Part shown: in pieces, positions 9,929 to 22,239 of the stretch | Position numbering within the stretch: position 1 is the stretch's first letter | Layout: each line of letters begins with the position of its first letter | NCBI GenBank assembly: GCA_034440635.1 | Contig: JAOTON010002065.1 | Coordinates: forward strand, 744,001-808,000 | Source of the DNA: Lepas anatifera | Taxonomy: Eukaryota > Arthropoda > Thecostraca > Lepadidae | DNA length: 64,000 bases | Reading direction: 5' to 3' | Position numbers and translations under genes: made by a program | The notes under the pieces: generated by a model | Databases searched by the model: none | The model's input: only the letters and a program-made list of their open reading frames with translations | Told to the model about the DNA's origin: nothing

Positions 9929-12500
9929 ACTAAATACTAGTTAGGTGCTGGGCATGATCGGATGTCCAATGGTGTTGTTCGATACTGCATGAAAAATGAT
10001 CACCGTACTTAGGTAGAGGCTATGCTTTTGCTGGTGTCATATCCATCACCGCAAAGGCATCGTCGCCGGAAAAAAGTGAAGTGACAAGGAACTCTCACCC
10101 CTAGATCCAAAACTCCTCGAATTTGGGCTCTTTGGCCTTCCACACTAGCTGATTAAAAACAGTTTCTTCCCACTTGGCTGAAATTAGATTTGTGCGTAAA
10201 AGGGAGGACATCCCCTGGGCTGCTCATGTTCCGAGGCGTTTAAATTACCAGACCTGCCAGAACAACGAGCGGTCTCTTGGTAGGATGGTCAGGAAAGCCT
10301 TAAAGCCAGCACTGCAGAGGGCTATTGAGCGCATGCAATAGATACCGGATGCGGTGAGATCTCTGTGACCGGTCTATATTGCACCGGGCTCGACTGATCT
10401 CCGGAAGCGCGGCTCAGCCACCCATCACGGTCTGCAGCCACGGCTGGTGGGCCAGCACGCCCACCCTCTGCTGGTCGCAGTCGCGTCCAACCGCCGACAG
10501 AAACAAAATGAGGTGAAAGGCGTGGTATCGGTTGGACGTGAATCATCGTCTACTGAAGTGTGATATTGAGTTTCGAGCGAATGAGTTTAGTGCAGTGAGC
10601 ACATAGCTGGGCTGAAGATATGATATTCTCAACGTTACAGGATAAAAATCAGGCAATTGGTACTCTTGACGAGCCATGAAGCCAAGAATTCCAGTTTTCG
10701 CCTAGAGTGACCATACATGTTTCGTGTTTAAAAATCGGCTGCAAAAAAGGCAATACGCCATCAGCAAACGGAAACTTTGACGTGCCAAAGGTTTCATGGT
10801 TTCACAACAGTGAAGTTTTCAATTAAGAGCGTGCCTAGCCTGAGAAACGGAATGAGTTTAAGCCAAATTACTTTCAACACTAATTGTAACAGATATTCCA
10901 AGACAGTGCTGTAAGGCACGACGAATATTCATCTCAAAACATGAAAACCAACTCCCTTTTTTCGAGGACAATGTTTTAGTTCCCAGATCCTCCTGCTCTA
11001 GGAAGACTGTTTTGTTTATTCGTGCACGCCGAGACTCCCTCTGAGCAGCACGTCCGATACACAGCGCCTGGGAGTACCTGTACTCGCTCATTGGTGGTTC
11101 CTGGCCGGTCGCCACGGGGGATGGTGTTTACCCGACCCGCAGGCAGGGAGTATACAGAGTCTGTCAGAGGCAACATTACCGCGCAGAAGGGAGCAGCGGT
11201 AGATCCGCCGCCTCCGCTGACCCGCCGCGGGGGACTTCACCCGAAGACCTCCCAGCAGCTGGGCCACATCCAGCAGGAAGCACCGTATACACACAAGGCC
11301 TGATTGGTGCTGGATGCGTCCCCGATTATCAATTCACAGACCAATATTTATCAGCTACCGCTCAGTTTGTTGACCGAGTTCATCACCGTGATGAAATGCA
11401 TGATAGCAGCTCAAAGCGTTTCAGCTGGAAGCTTTTAAGCGGCGGCCCCGTCTGCCACCCGGGCAGGCAGCAGTCTGGGAGAAATACAGTGACCCGGTCA
11501 GCTCGGCTGATCTATCGCCCATCCACTGGAGTCCAGCAGCGGCCCAGACGGCCGGTAAAAGACGCCGCGGCCGCCGGCCACCGTCCACAAAGCCTTCCAT
11601 CTCACCGCGCCCGCCGATGAAAGACTTCCGAACTTGCTCAGCTATTGAGATTCCATCAGGCACTTCAGCCTTTCATGATAAATATTCGGTCTATTGAGCG
11701 ACCTGAATGCGCTGCTTCTCATCTATGTGGAACCTTTCATCCGTGTAACAGGTAAAAGAGTGCGGAACTAAATGCTCAGAATGTAGATACTATGGTATGA
11801 AAGCTTAACACGACGAAACCATAAAATAAATTAAAGACTCCACATCAGATGGCATTAGAGCATCTACAAAGATATTCAAAACCTGAGTACCTTACATATA
11901 ATGCACGTTCGTCATTTCAGTATCTAGTGTCACCGTCGCTTCAGCATATCCGACCTCCTCAGTCAAATTATTGTCCCGTACAAACACATTGTTATTTGAC
12001 CTTTAGGGTTCGTTATTGCGTGATCACCCCGGGGTCAGTAGCGCCGACTGTGATCGATGTCATCCTGCAGGCATCGTGCACCTTCATTGAGCCAATATGG
12101 CGACCTCAAAAGCCATCATCCTCGGGAAAAGCAATGAACGCAGAATTTCCGCTGGAGCCGGCGCACAGGAAAAATGTGGCAGCCGCTAGCGAGGAAAGGG
12201 GTTAAAAACTCTCCAGAAGCTTGTCCTCGTCCGAATTTTCATGGTATATAACCTTCTAATTTGCTTTAGTTGTTCTTTAGCCTCAGGACTTTATCGTTTT
12301 GCAGCAAATTAATCAAATATAAGTAACCCCCTACGTTTAGGAAAAAACTTAAAAGTAACAACAACAAAAAGAAACCAGCAACACAAACAGCTAATTATCT
12401 ATCTTATGGACAGAAATATTGATAGTTTTGAGTGCTGCGGCGAGGGCATGATGATGTTGTTAAGATGTCCTGGCCTCTCCTCGAATCCGGAAATGAAACA
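9929..12500. other. No gene supported; GC-rich patches at 10.3-10.55, 11.0-11.3 and 11.4-11.65 kb
   Basis: Three CG-rich patches are open on both strands. On the minus strand the 11.2-kb patch has an acceptor-like CCCAG and donor-like GGTAATG, and the 11.6-kb patch has GCGCG followed by GTGAGA. None yields a recognisable protein, so I call no exon. They could be exons or promoters of an unrecognised gene. Between them is unique AT-richer sequence. Confidence 0.3.
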
Positions 12501-12504
12501 CTGA

Positions 12505-12747
12505 AGATTATTTGCACAGCCCTTCATCGATTGTGAGTAAATATCAATTTCTCGTCTAGTTGGCCTCAATTCCTTCCCAAAATGCCTTTTAGATGAATCG
12601 TTAAAATTTTTTATATATTATATAAATTTTTATAATATATAAATATATTTTAACATTCATTCTAAAAGCATTTTGTTGTATTCGGTTTATAGACTAGAAT
12701 TATTGATATTTACCCACATTCTGATGAAGGGCTGTTATATAATCTTG
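12505..12747. repeat. Foldback repeat with AT-palindrome centre
   Basis: Imperfect inverted repeat. The left arm begins AAGATTATTTGCACAGCCC, and the right arm ends with a GGGCTG block and ATAATCTT. The centre (about 12,600-12,655) is a nearly pure A/T palindrome. The outer sequence, including CTCCTCGAATCC at 12,476, belongs to the same family as the foldback at 61.8-62.1 kb. Confidence 0.75.
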
Positions 12748-12749
12748 TG

Positions 12750-14230
12750 TTTTATTTCGATTCGGACCAATCTGGGAAATATTTATTCATTTAGTTTTAC
12801 AGGCATTGAAAGAGAACGTTACAATCATAACATGTCAATCAGCTGAACACAGTAACAAAAAGTCTAGAGCGAAAGGAAGAATCCAGTGTATCTCCGATTG
12901 GTTATCAGGTGACGTGTAGATTTTTTTTGTATTCTCGTCGGGCATCTGCTGGTGCGCGTTTGTCCCAATTTTCGGTTGGACACCTCTGAGGTCGCCGGCT
13001 CTATTTCGACGAAGGCCGCTCGGACGACCGTGTGACACACACTGGCCATTACGGCCATTAGCCATCGCCCCAGGGACGGCCGGCACCGATGCACTTCCCA
13101 AAAACACCGCAGTCCTTCAACCGGTTCTCCCCCACTTCCGACAGGAGCGTGGCCGCCTGAATCCACAGACGGCCCCAGATTGGCGCTTCTGTGGCAAGGA
13201 GGGAGGCTCAGTTGGACTCGGGTGACTGTCGGACGTTGTGAGCGTGCCACAGGTGAAAATAGCCGCCATGCGTGCGTGCGCGGTATGGAGGGGGAATGGG
13301 GAACAGCGCGCCAGTGTCCTCCTCGGGGACGCGGAGATCTGCCAGCACATTCTCCGCATGACGCGGCTTACTGACAGCTGTCGGGGCGACATGGAGATAA
13401 CGCAGAAAGCATGCTGTAAAGAGCGCGTCTCAATCTGTTTAAGTGTCAGCTGCCAAAGTCTTCAACCAATAAAGAGCTGCATAAATATGAATAAATATTA
13501 TCCGTCAAAATAATCCTGTTATATTTCGAAACAATTCTGACTCCAGACTGGGCGTGAATGAGTGGCATTCAAATAATTGAGCTGGAGTCGTTCAGTTGAA
13601 ACTTTGGCAGGTGTAATGGACACCATCGCCCTGAGAACTGGATCTGGCTAACTCAGAGCTAAAATCTGGGCAGCTTGGTCATGAACACACATGGAAGGAC
13701 TAACGCAAAAACAATTGAGCTTTTATATAACTGTACTATACTCCGCATTCATGCCTAATCTTCCCTGAAATTGCATAAAAATATTTTTGTGTGGTCATCC
13801 CCACCTTTTCAAGCGTATCATGTCAAACTATAAAAATAACTGAAAGTCGAGACAGCCATGTAAGCTTCTGCGAGTATCTGAAAAGCGCGGAAAACTAGAA
13901 AAAAGAAAGTTACTGTAGTTATGGGGGATTGGTGAATCATCACCGGCTGTGTCATGAACCAATTCGAGCACCTGGCTTAATCCAGCAGACAAAATATATA
14001 TTTTGTTCATCAGCTGACCTGGACATTCTATTAGCCGAAAAGGCGATCTGCAACGGGTCTCCGAGTCCGTTACTGTGCTCCAAAGCCGAGGTCAATATGC
14101 CAACTGGTGTTTTCGAACACCTGTGGCATTAGGTGATGTTGGCTGAATGACAAGCCAGCCATTTCAGCGCGCTCTACATAGCACTTGACGGCCAAATTTC
14201 CACCCCAGTCGCCATAAAGCAGGTACTTAC
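12750..14230. other. No gene supported
   Basis: A GC-rich patch at 13.0-13.4 kb is open on both strands; a CCACAG acceptor is present but every frame stops before a good donor. The rest is AT-rich with no visible repeat. Confidence 0.3.
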
Positions 14231-14353
14231 GGCGGCAGCGGGTCGCAGCCCGGTTTCGCGAGGAGGTGACCTCGGCAGGGCGAACGAGCGCGTGCTCTGG
14301 GAACGTCGCAGGGGCGTACTGCGACCGAGAGCCGGCGAGCCGCCCCCGCGGAG
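14231..14353 (-). CDS. Candidate internal exon, Ser/Arg/Pro-rich (unrecognised gene)
   Basis: The minus-strand block is preceded by an acceptor (a TG-rich tract ending GTACAG) and followed by a strong donor, GCC then GTAAGTACC. It is 123 bp, open in phase 0 at both ends, and reads 41 residues of disordered type, including STPLRRSQSTRSF and LPRSPPRETG. Those features resemble a real exon from a linker region. The phase also fits the other minus-strand candidate at 19,403-19,606, so the two could belong to one gene. I recognise no family. GC-rich sequence can produce such frames by chance, so transcript evidence would be needed. Confidence 0.4.
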
Positions 14354-16382
14354 CTGTACACACACACATGTGCAGGCCACCGTTAGTGGGGTTAAACAGA
14401 GCGCGCAGTACACACGGGTCACACGCCAACAGGTGTTAGAAGTCACGGCGCTGGCACAGCCGCATCATGGTAGTCACACAGCACAGTTTTGTCTATTCTC
14501 CGTGTATATTGTCTATTTTTTAGTTTTTGTCTATACTTTGAAGCTTATTTTGAGTGCACTTTAAACACAAAAAATAGAACTCTTTGCAAATTCGGCTGGG
14601 CCGGATCTGCAGCTCGGGCAAAACAGCCTACTTTGGATGATTATATACATACCAACAAGCCGGAAACCGTGTATGGCAGTGTGCCTACCACGGATGTGCA
14701 TTTATTCCAAGAAGAGTCTTCACGATAGTCTTCAAATTTCCTGAGAAAACAATTTTTTCGAAATATTTTCCGTCTTCAAGCTTGTTTTCGTGGCATGGGA
14801 AGGGAAGCGTTAAGCTGGCAAAACAGTATTCATTTTAATCGATGCTCGTTTCGGCATTGTAGCGACGAACGATATACCCCAGGTGAGATAATCCATTAAC
14901 AGGAAACCAGGACAGCATGGGCCATCTAGCACCATTATGTACAGAGGAGCATGTTCAAACTTTCACTTCCCATCTGTTCCCCGCAGGGTGCGCTAGTGGG
15001 GAGCCTGCCCGTCCCCAGAGGCTCTGTGACGCCCGTCACGCTCGCACTGGGTGTCACGTTACGCGCGTGCTGCCCTGGGCGTGGATGGGCGTGCCGGATG
15101 GGTTACAAACAGCACGCACGCGAGGCTCTGCGCCGCAGGCTGTGCTTAGGACACGCGCCGGCTGCGGCACGGATTGCTACATACGGTATGAATGGGAACA
15201 CGACACCCTAATTAACGTGGAAATGTTGCAGGTCAAGCAAAGGCTGTTATTTTTGTAACGTTACTGCATTTTTACTGTTCGTCGGTTCTGAACAGAAATA
15301 TTTCCTGGAAGACTCTGAATACATCTCCTCTAGTATTGAGCCTGAAAAATGTCTTCTAGTCTCCAAAATTATGTAAACGTGTCCCTCGCTACAAGATGAG
15401 AGACCATGCAGGGTCCACTGGGGGAACAAGACCCGCAATATTTTATGCCACTGAGATAATAAGTGAGTCCTAAAATGTTCTGCGCATTCCTAACTGCTAC
15501 TTTTCATATCGGAACCCAGTAAAACGCTGCATGGGGCGCCTTCCACCGAAATAATTACCAAATCAAATGAATATATCTCAAGATGGATAGAGAAATTAGA
15601 TACCTTCCTACCTATTCATACCAGAAAATATCAATATTTGGTTCCAAAGGTGCAAAAATGAGCAGAATTTAACATTATTAGAATAGTTTGTCTTTTGTTT
15701 TATGGGCTTCACTACTGTAGGACAAACACCTAACAGAAGCAACTTAAAAGCAGCACGACAACATTGGACCAAGGCTATCATCATTAGCAGGTTCGATAAC
15801 AGAAACTACTCCCTGGAACGTACTCAGTGAATTTCAGCAAATGCAACACAGCACCCAATGAGCATACATCTAGCCCCCTTTCACCTACCCCCACACGGTC
15901 GCCATCGGCCGTGTCGATCGCGGCAGCTGCTGAGCGGCCTCATTCGTCGATGAAGGGACGCCGGCTGCCGGCTCCGCTTCTGCACATTCAATTTGTCGGC
16001 CCCACTCTGCACCCACTTGTCGCGAGTGCGGGCAACGCCAGAGCCAAGCACGCTTGGTGGCCATTGAAAGGATTTTACTGTCCGAAATTCAGCTGGTGCT
16101 TAGAAATACCTTGAGTGGAAATTTTCAAAATCCACTGTAAAACTAAAAGTGATCGCAGATACACAATGCCTAAGCTTTCTAGGACTGCATGACTTTTCAA
16201 AATACGACAAAAACCCAACACCATTTCGATAATATAAAACAGAAATAAAACTTTCAAAAAGCAGATAAGCACTTTCCCACCGTACTATGTTGGAGCATTC
16301 CGGTTCCCTTCCAGACCAGGTCAGTGATGAATGACATATGCTCTTTCCCTGCCTCCACCTATATAAGCTCTCCAATTAAGTC
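14354..16382. other. No gene supported; GC-rich patches at 15.0-15.2 and 15.9-16.07 kb
   Basis: At 14,987 a plus-strand acceptor (CTGTTCCCCGCAG) opens a frame that runs to a possible donor near 15,185; the translation is not recognisable. At 15.9-16.07 kb the minus strand has a GGGTAGGTGA donor-like site, but the frame and acceptor are ambiguous. Neither is called. Confidence 0.3.
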
Positions 16383-16386
16383 TTAA

Positions 16387-17228
16387 CACGCGCATTGACG
16401 GGGGCGGGTACCCGGCCCCCCTCGGGTTTTTCGGAGATGGTAGAAAAACGGCGGCGCGTAGCGCCGCCATACTTGGTATACCTTTTCCCTCATCATTTTT
16501 ACAACTTCTGTGAAAATTTTAAGGTTAGGTCATCTCAGGTCAGGTCACCAGTACAGGTCAAGTGACCCGACCTCAAAAAAAGTTTAAGATAGCATAAGTC
16601 GGAGCAGGGTGAACTTATCCAATTGAAACTCATATCACATAATGGCCCCACCGAGTTCTCTAACATATGTTCCGGTATTTGTGATATCGATGACCTAAGG
16701 TCAGGTACGAGGCATGACCTCTCCATTGGAAATACATGGGAAAAATGGTTTTTACGGAATAACTCAGTAACGGATGGTGATAGAGCATTTATTTTAGCTG
16801 CAATAGACTCGCCTGGGCTTTGCGGTTCCAATGATATGCATTTTATATAATTTGACCCTGACCTGACCTCAGGTCAGGTCAAATCCTTGATTTGACCTAG
16901 CAAGGTCAAATTATATATCATTCGATTCGGCATGCTAAGAGGATTCATATCGTTCAAGTCGTTTTGCTCTATCTTTACTTGTTCAGATGTAATGGCCGAA
17001 AAACTGAATTTTACATGTTATCCCTATGACGGGCATGTTTTGACCTCTCGTGACCTTAAATGTGACCTGACAAAAAAATGGTTCAAATGTTTTCGATGGA
17101 GAAGTGGATGGGCAGCCCAACGCCGTTTACTGTTTTTCGCTTCCTACCGTGGTTCTCGAGATCTTAGGGGGGCGGGTACCCGCCCCCCGTCAATGCGAAG
17201 GTGGCTCAGACCCCCGTCAATGCGCGTG
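16387..17228. mobile_element. TTAA-type non-autonomous DNA transposon, family 1, copy 2 (842 bp, inverted relative to copy 1)
   Basis: Inverted ends CACGCGCATTGACGGGGG, with target duplication TTAA at 16,383-16,386 and 17,229-17,232. The subterminal hairpin is GTTTTTC (16,426-16,432), ten-base loop, GAAAAAC (16,443-16,449). By eye I count about 16 AGGTCA/TGACCT hexamers inside; roughly 0.4 would be expected by chance in 842 bp. Near 16,860 two TGACCT copies face two AGGTCA copies around one base. The sequence is nearly identical to copy 1 but reversed. No transposase frame is present. Confidence 0.9.
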
Positions 17229-17232
17229 TTAA

Positions 17233-18900
17233 GATGCCGCGACCAAAAGGCTCTCGCTGGAAGAATTCAAGGTTCACTGAACGTTTTCCTGTTGACCGAA
17301 TATTTCGAAGAACAGCCTGATTGGCGCCATCTGACCAACACGATTAGCACTCACTTTATCCCAAATAACGAACGAAGAATGGTCCGCACATGGGCGCAAA
17401 ATGACCATAGCCATCGACACATCCGAAAGCACCAATGATGATGATAATGATGAGATTATGATGACAATTTACACGTCAGCTGTGTCTTCCACTGCCACCT
17501 CGTGGCGAGAAACATTTAATAAAACCAAACTATTTAGTGCACCCCGGTCATTTTCTTAAATATTTAACAATTTGTGTGGATGAACTCGCCTGCTGAATCA
17601 ACAGATCTCAGTCACGTGACCTGGCCAGGTCGATCCCAGCAAGCACAAGGGCTGCCAGATGCGTGAAGATCGGTGTTGAGGCAGCGTCTGTCCAGAGACT
17701 GTGTCCACGAGCTGTTTAATGTTCATAATAGAGACCTAGGTGCTTGACTTACCTTTCCACCGACCATAGTGTGAACATAGTTCTGAGGATGAAGTCCTAT
17801 TTCCAGCGCACCAAGCTACCCTAATCTGTCCATTTTGACCTGAGGCATCTCACAATTTCCCGCATGATTGTCCGCAGGCGCGGCATCTGGAAGCCACTTC
17901 ATAAGTCAGAACTGTGATTCAGCCATTAATGGAAGAGCGACGGCTACTTTGGCAACCGATTATCCGACGTCTGACATCTCTCATCTGGCCGTACCGCTCG
18001 GAGGAGGAAGATGTCAGAGTCAGTCAGGCCTTCTTATTACTGTAATCCTGGCTGTGCCCCTTGCGTGTCAATCATGTCATGACAACCAAATCGTATCAAC
18101 TTTGGGCGAAAACCGTCTCGATTTTAGTGTCTAGACATCATGGGAGTTGTCGAAAAGTGGCATAATATAGGAAGTTTTAATTCGCCTGAATATAGTGCAT
18201 GTCCCTGTCATCTGGTACCGATATCACCTTGCCGTCAGTTCCACGTCACTTTGGGGAATAAAAAGTCCTGGAGTCAGCGAGTGGTTATGTGAGGTATGCC
18301 ATGGCAAGTGTGGCACGTGAGTAGGGCATAATAGGGCAAAACCATGGCACGTCACGGATCCATGCTGGATTTTTTACAGGCACTTGCTGAAGACATTACA
18401 ATGTTATAAAGCCAGGCAAAAAGTTACAGAATATCGGCAGGTTGACCCAGCTGCACTCACTCTCTTTCATCCGTATCAAATTTATTCTGCGTCACTTGCC
18501 TCGTTCTTGAAAAATGTCCACTGATCATTTCAAAGAATATTGTATGTTCCCAGCAAATACAGACATTTCAAATAAATTTGAAATACAAACTTTGACTGAT
18601 CAGGGATGATTGCGAATAAACTGATCATTATTGATTCTGATTTGCTTAATTTTAATATACCACAGTTGCGGAGAAACAGGAATTCGGATGAACAAATGTA
18701 AGCAGCAAGAGCAATTTCTTAGAGAAGACATGCCTCAAAAGCTGAAGCAGCCTAAAAAAACACAAAATATCAAGGGGCCTCCGTGCATCGCACAAAGCCA
18801 TAGCTTAATTTTCGCAGCACTGAGTGAAACAAGACAACTGAAATTGTTTCAAACAGTCATAGATTTTGAAGTGCTGAGCCAAGGTTGATAATTATACAAG
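17233..18900. other. No gene seen
   Basis: Unique-looking sequence. An open frame running out of the transposon into 17,236-17,438 has no splice signals and no recognisable protein. Frames at 17,868 and 18,631 are short and composition-driven. Confidence 0.35.
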
Positions 18901-18910
18901 ATGTTGAATG

Positions 18911-19050
18911 GCTTGTCTCCTCGAATCCTGGATGCAAAATGGAATTAATAGACTGATATTATATATTCAGGCACAGCCCGTCACCAGAATCAGCATGATA
19001 CAATATTAGCTATATTTTGCATAGGAGATTCGAGGACGCAGACCATTAAA
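18911..19050. repeat. Foldback repeat, short copy
   Basis: Inverted arms contain CTCCTCGAATCC and GGATTCGAGGA-like blocks and ATGCAAAAT/ATTTTGCAT, around a centre with GGCACAGCCCGTCACCAG. It is the same family as the copies at 2.5, 12.5, 35.5 and 62 kb. Confidence 0.65.
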
Positions 19051-19402
19051 CATCTTGTCGAATTAGAATTGCTGTTATCTTTGATTCCCATTGTGGTCAT
19101 ATCTGACTATTGGCATTAAATAAAAAAAACGGAGAATCTGAGTAAAGCTAAAAAATGTTGGAGCAAACGCAAATGATGGAGTTTCCATATTCAGCCGCCC
19201 AATCCTACAAATGCACGAAAACAAAAGCAAAACAGCTGTGGGTATTCCGTGCTCCAGGCTGAGTCTTAATCCCGATGGCAACGAAAAATAGCGACCAAAA
19301 AACACTAATACATCAGTTAGCGCTTTGACCCATTTCACTCGACATGCAGCGTTATATCAACGGACCGTGAGGCGACTCCTCAGCCGGTTCTCTCACACCT
19401 AC

Positions 19403-19606
19403 CGAGTCGTCCGTGCGCTCCCTGCGCAGGCCCGGGGTCGGCTCCCGGCGTGTCGGCACCTCGCCCTTCAGCCGCATCGAACTGGTCCTCTGCAGGCCCT
19501 TGGTGGGGTGTCCGCCCTTACCGGGCTCCCGCTCGGCAGCGGGCGAGGAGCGCGAGCTGTCCGGAGCACCGCGAGCCTTCTCTTTTCCAACCATGACTGC
19601 TGAATC
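19403..19606 (-). CDS. Candidate exon, basic Ser/Pro-rich (unrecognised gene)
   Basis: The minus-strand block starts after the acceptor CTTTCCACAG and ends at the donor GACTCG then GTAGGT. It is 204 bp (68 codons), open, phase 0 at both edges. Its translation is rich in Lys, Arg, Glu, Ser and Pro, with pieces such as KGLQRTSSMRLKGE and LRRERTDDS that read like a disordered, phosphorylatable region. Codon 5 is ATG in a fair start context (GTCATGG), so it could be the first coding exon. A GC-rich possible 5' exon lies 0.9 kb upstream and a phase-compatible exon 5 kb downstream. I do not recognise the gene. The sense frame looks more protein-like than its antisense, but the evidence is sequence-only. 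Confidence 0.45.
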
Positions 19607-20500
19607 CTGTGGAAAGCAGTTGGTGCGGCTGACTGGCAATAATAATGGAGAACAATCGTAGAGTCAGCAATCGAAAAACAATCGACAATAACAAACAATC
19701 GGAGAATTGCTAAGGCTGCAGATTAACGGCAACACAAACTTGAGATTCAGACTTACAAGGAGACGGCCTGAAAGTCCGGATTTCGACCTCGCGTGAAGAC
19801 TTTTGTTCACTCAATGGAGGGTAACAATGGCCACTTTTAACGAAACATGCCAAGCATAACAGACGATGACAAAAGTGGCAATTTTGTACCCAGCAACTGG
19901 GACAGTGGTGTAAGATTGCGCGTCATGTTCATTTTTTTCCTTCCAACAACTTACATCACTTCACAGTGGTGGCGAAGAGCCAGGATTTCTGGGGCGGGGG
20001 GAGGGGTAGCATTTTCCGTTCATTTTTTCCAGTCAACGCCGCATGGTTAGCGTTTAAATCTACCATTCCAGGGTGCCACTCCACCTCTCCCTGCCCCCCC
20101 TCTCCCCTGGCGCCGCCAATGCATCGTTTCACGGCCACTCAGACCCGCGAATTATTGCGCAGCAAAGCTTGTACTGTACAGACCCGACGATCGTTCTTGA
20201 GTTGGTGTCATTTACATTGATTGTCTAATACTATTCAAGATGTTACGAAATTTTCAAGCATGGTTTTAATGGTAGTTGCCGGTAATCCCAACCAAAGTAA
20301 ACAAATCATCCAGGGTCAAATCAAAAGCCACCTAACTTGAACTCACGTAGAAACTACATCAGAGGTGCCACCGGAACAAAAAGAACTAAACTAAACAAGA
20401 AACTTATATTCCTGTCCTGCATGAACAGGATAAATATGTTTATTTCTTCTCTGACACAGGGTATTATTTACAGTCAGTCAAATATACCGTGTGAAATTTC
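19607..20500. other. No gene seen
   Basis: AT-rich apart from a short G-run near 19,990. If the minus-strand candidate exons are real, this would be their first intron. Confidence 0.3.
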
Positions 20501-20535
20501 CACCCATGGTTTTAGAATATAAGCCTCTCACCGCG

Positions 20536-20740
20536 CTAGTTTCCGGCCCTGTCCGCCTCGGTGTCTCCCTGCAGCGCTCTGCCGGTCTGTCATACTCTCC
20601 CAGTCCGGAGCGACACAGCCAGCCTCCGGGACTATCGACCGCCCCGCCTCCCCCGCCTCTCCCCCTGCGGGGGTCCCGGGAGCAGCCACCGGGGAGGACG
20701 CGCGACGGCACAAACGGCGCTTGGCGACAGGTCTTTGCAT
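20536..20740 (-). promoter_or_regulatory. GC-rich, CpG-rich block; possible first exon of a minus-strand gene
   Basis: A CpG-rich block in AT-rich surroundings ends on the minus strand at GCGCG then GTGAGAGG, a good donor. It contains an ATG at about 20,600 followed by 20 open codons, but that frame would enter the 19.4-kb candidate exon out of phase. If spliced to it, the block would be 5' untranslated. This placement is speculative. Confidence 0.25.
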
Positions 20741-21106
20741 TTACCTTATCTACTAAACAGCGTTTCTATTCTATCTTAAGATTCGAAATTGTTATTTGGG
20801 GCCAATATTGTCGTTTCAATTTAACAATAAATATCCTTTTGCTAAATGCTTTGCACAATGAAAATAAACGTAAATTGTAAGTGACAGGTACTGCACCATT
20901 GCGGGTTGACCAGAGTCATGAAAACACACCACAAGAGGGCAAATAATTATTTGAAATGTGTAAATATATATTCAATTATTGGAATACTTGGAAATACATA
21001 TTCGTGATTTAGATGGGGTGACAAGGGCACAATATGTGTCATTTACAATTTAAACATCTATTTAATTTTTTATATTGGCGGGAAAATTTCTTACCCTTAA
21101 ATGCTA

Positions 21107-21470
21107 GTTTTTTATAAATTTTGTCCCAGTTGTTGCAAGTTCGGTTATTGGAGTCGAAGCATCACTAAAGTCATCAATGGACTTGTCACGGAGACCTCGA
21201 CGCCACCATCCGAACGAACAACTCTCACGATGAAGGGTTAATTTACACGTCAAATTTTAACGTCTCACGAAGCACAGGCACGGCCGCCCCGCTCAGGTCA
21301 CCCTCTCACCAGTCAGTTGCCGGCCGACCTACGCCGGGTAAACATAGAGCGCCGGAGCGTCTCAGGGGAACTGATCACAAGCCTGCACAATATGCACATG
21401 CACTGCCACTGCATGTTCTTGAGCAAGGGGCCGGAGCCCAACGCTCTACCAACAGAGCTAAAGGGGCGGC
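21107..21470 (-). mobile_element. tRNA-derived SINE, family 1, full-length copy (about 364 bp)
   Basis: Read on the minus strand, the head from 21,470 shows TAGCTCTGTTGGTAGAGCG, a pol III box A. A GGGGAACTGATC-type segment further on (in the copy at 38 kb GGGATCGGTTCCCC) is the box B region. The body is shared with the copy at 50,625-50,982 over its whole length, and the tail is A-rich (AAAATTTATAAAAAA). The CpG density of the body suggests fairly recent insertion. Confidence 0.75.
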
Positions 21471-21623
21471 TAGTTGCTTTGACGTCTGAGGCAGTCAGAA
21501 GATTACCAAAAATGTTTATCAAATTATGGCAAGCACTGTCCAAGGTAGATCTAAGATCTCATAAAAGCTGGCCCTTTGACACCAAAAGTACTTTGCATAA
21601 GGTTGACCCAATCTCGTAGCCAA

Positions 21624-21642
21624 TGTGACGTCACACGTGACG
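21624..21642. promoter_or_regulatory. Paired CRE-like sites
   Basis: TGACGTCA followed immediately by a second TGACGTAA in the same short stretch. Another TGACGTCA lies at about 21,905 and one at about 26,984. TGACGTCA is the palindromic CREB/ATF site; whether these sites are used is unknown, and no promoter is evident beside them. Confidence 0.35.
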
Positions 21643-22165
21643 TAACAGCGATATGGCCGCGATAACTAACGCTGCGTTCGCATTTGCGCGACGAAGTTTG
21701 CAGAGCTAGCTTTTGACGCACAAATTTTCAAAGTTTTTGGAAAAGATATCCTCTTGAGTGGATCGATTCTGTAAATAGAGTCAATGTACGATTGGGATGA
21801 AACAAAGCTTGAATACTTCTGATGCATACCGTTCCTGGCAAAGACGTTTGAATTTGATTAATTTTAACATGGCTCCTTCTGAGTAAGGAGGAATTTCATC
21901 CCCAGCGTGACGTCACATTAAAAGCGGTTTCGCATTAGGGTTCAAGCTACTTTGGCACCTCACTTTCAAATTTCAAAGCTTAAAAAATCGGACCTCCCAG
22001 TGGTGGTCAGTTTTCAAACGAGGAATGGAAGGGCATATGCCTCCCTTTAGCGTTTAGATTGTCTGGGTCTAATCTTAGGCAATTGAGCTATTGATAAATG
22101 CGTTATTGAAGCTTTCCAGCACGTCTCAAATATATTTGTCTATCCAAACATTATAAAAAGACTGT

Positions 22166-22236
22166 TATCTATGGGGAGTATGGGGAGTAGTCTTTCTTGG
22201 GGAGTAGTCTTTCTGCATGGGGAGTAGTCTTTCTTT
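22166..22236. repeat. Short tandem repeat, GGGGAGTAGTCTTTCT unit
   Basis: Three copies of GGGGAGTAGTCTTTCT with small spacers. I see nothing coding around it. Confidence 0.8.
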
Positions 22237-22239
22237 TTA

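Noticed and set aside
15870..16070. Minus-strand exon ending at GGGTAGGTGA
   Set aside because: Two competing frames, no clear acceptor, and the donor phase does not fit the other candidate exons.
16932..17438. 168-codon plus-strand frame
   Set aside because: Its first part is the inside of a TTAA transposon that is non-coding in its other copies; the tail shows no homology or splice sites.
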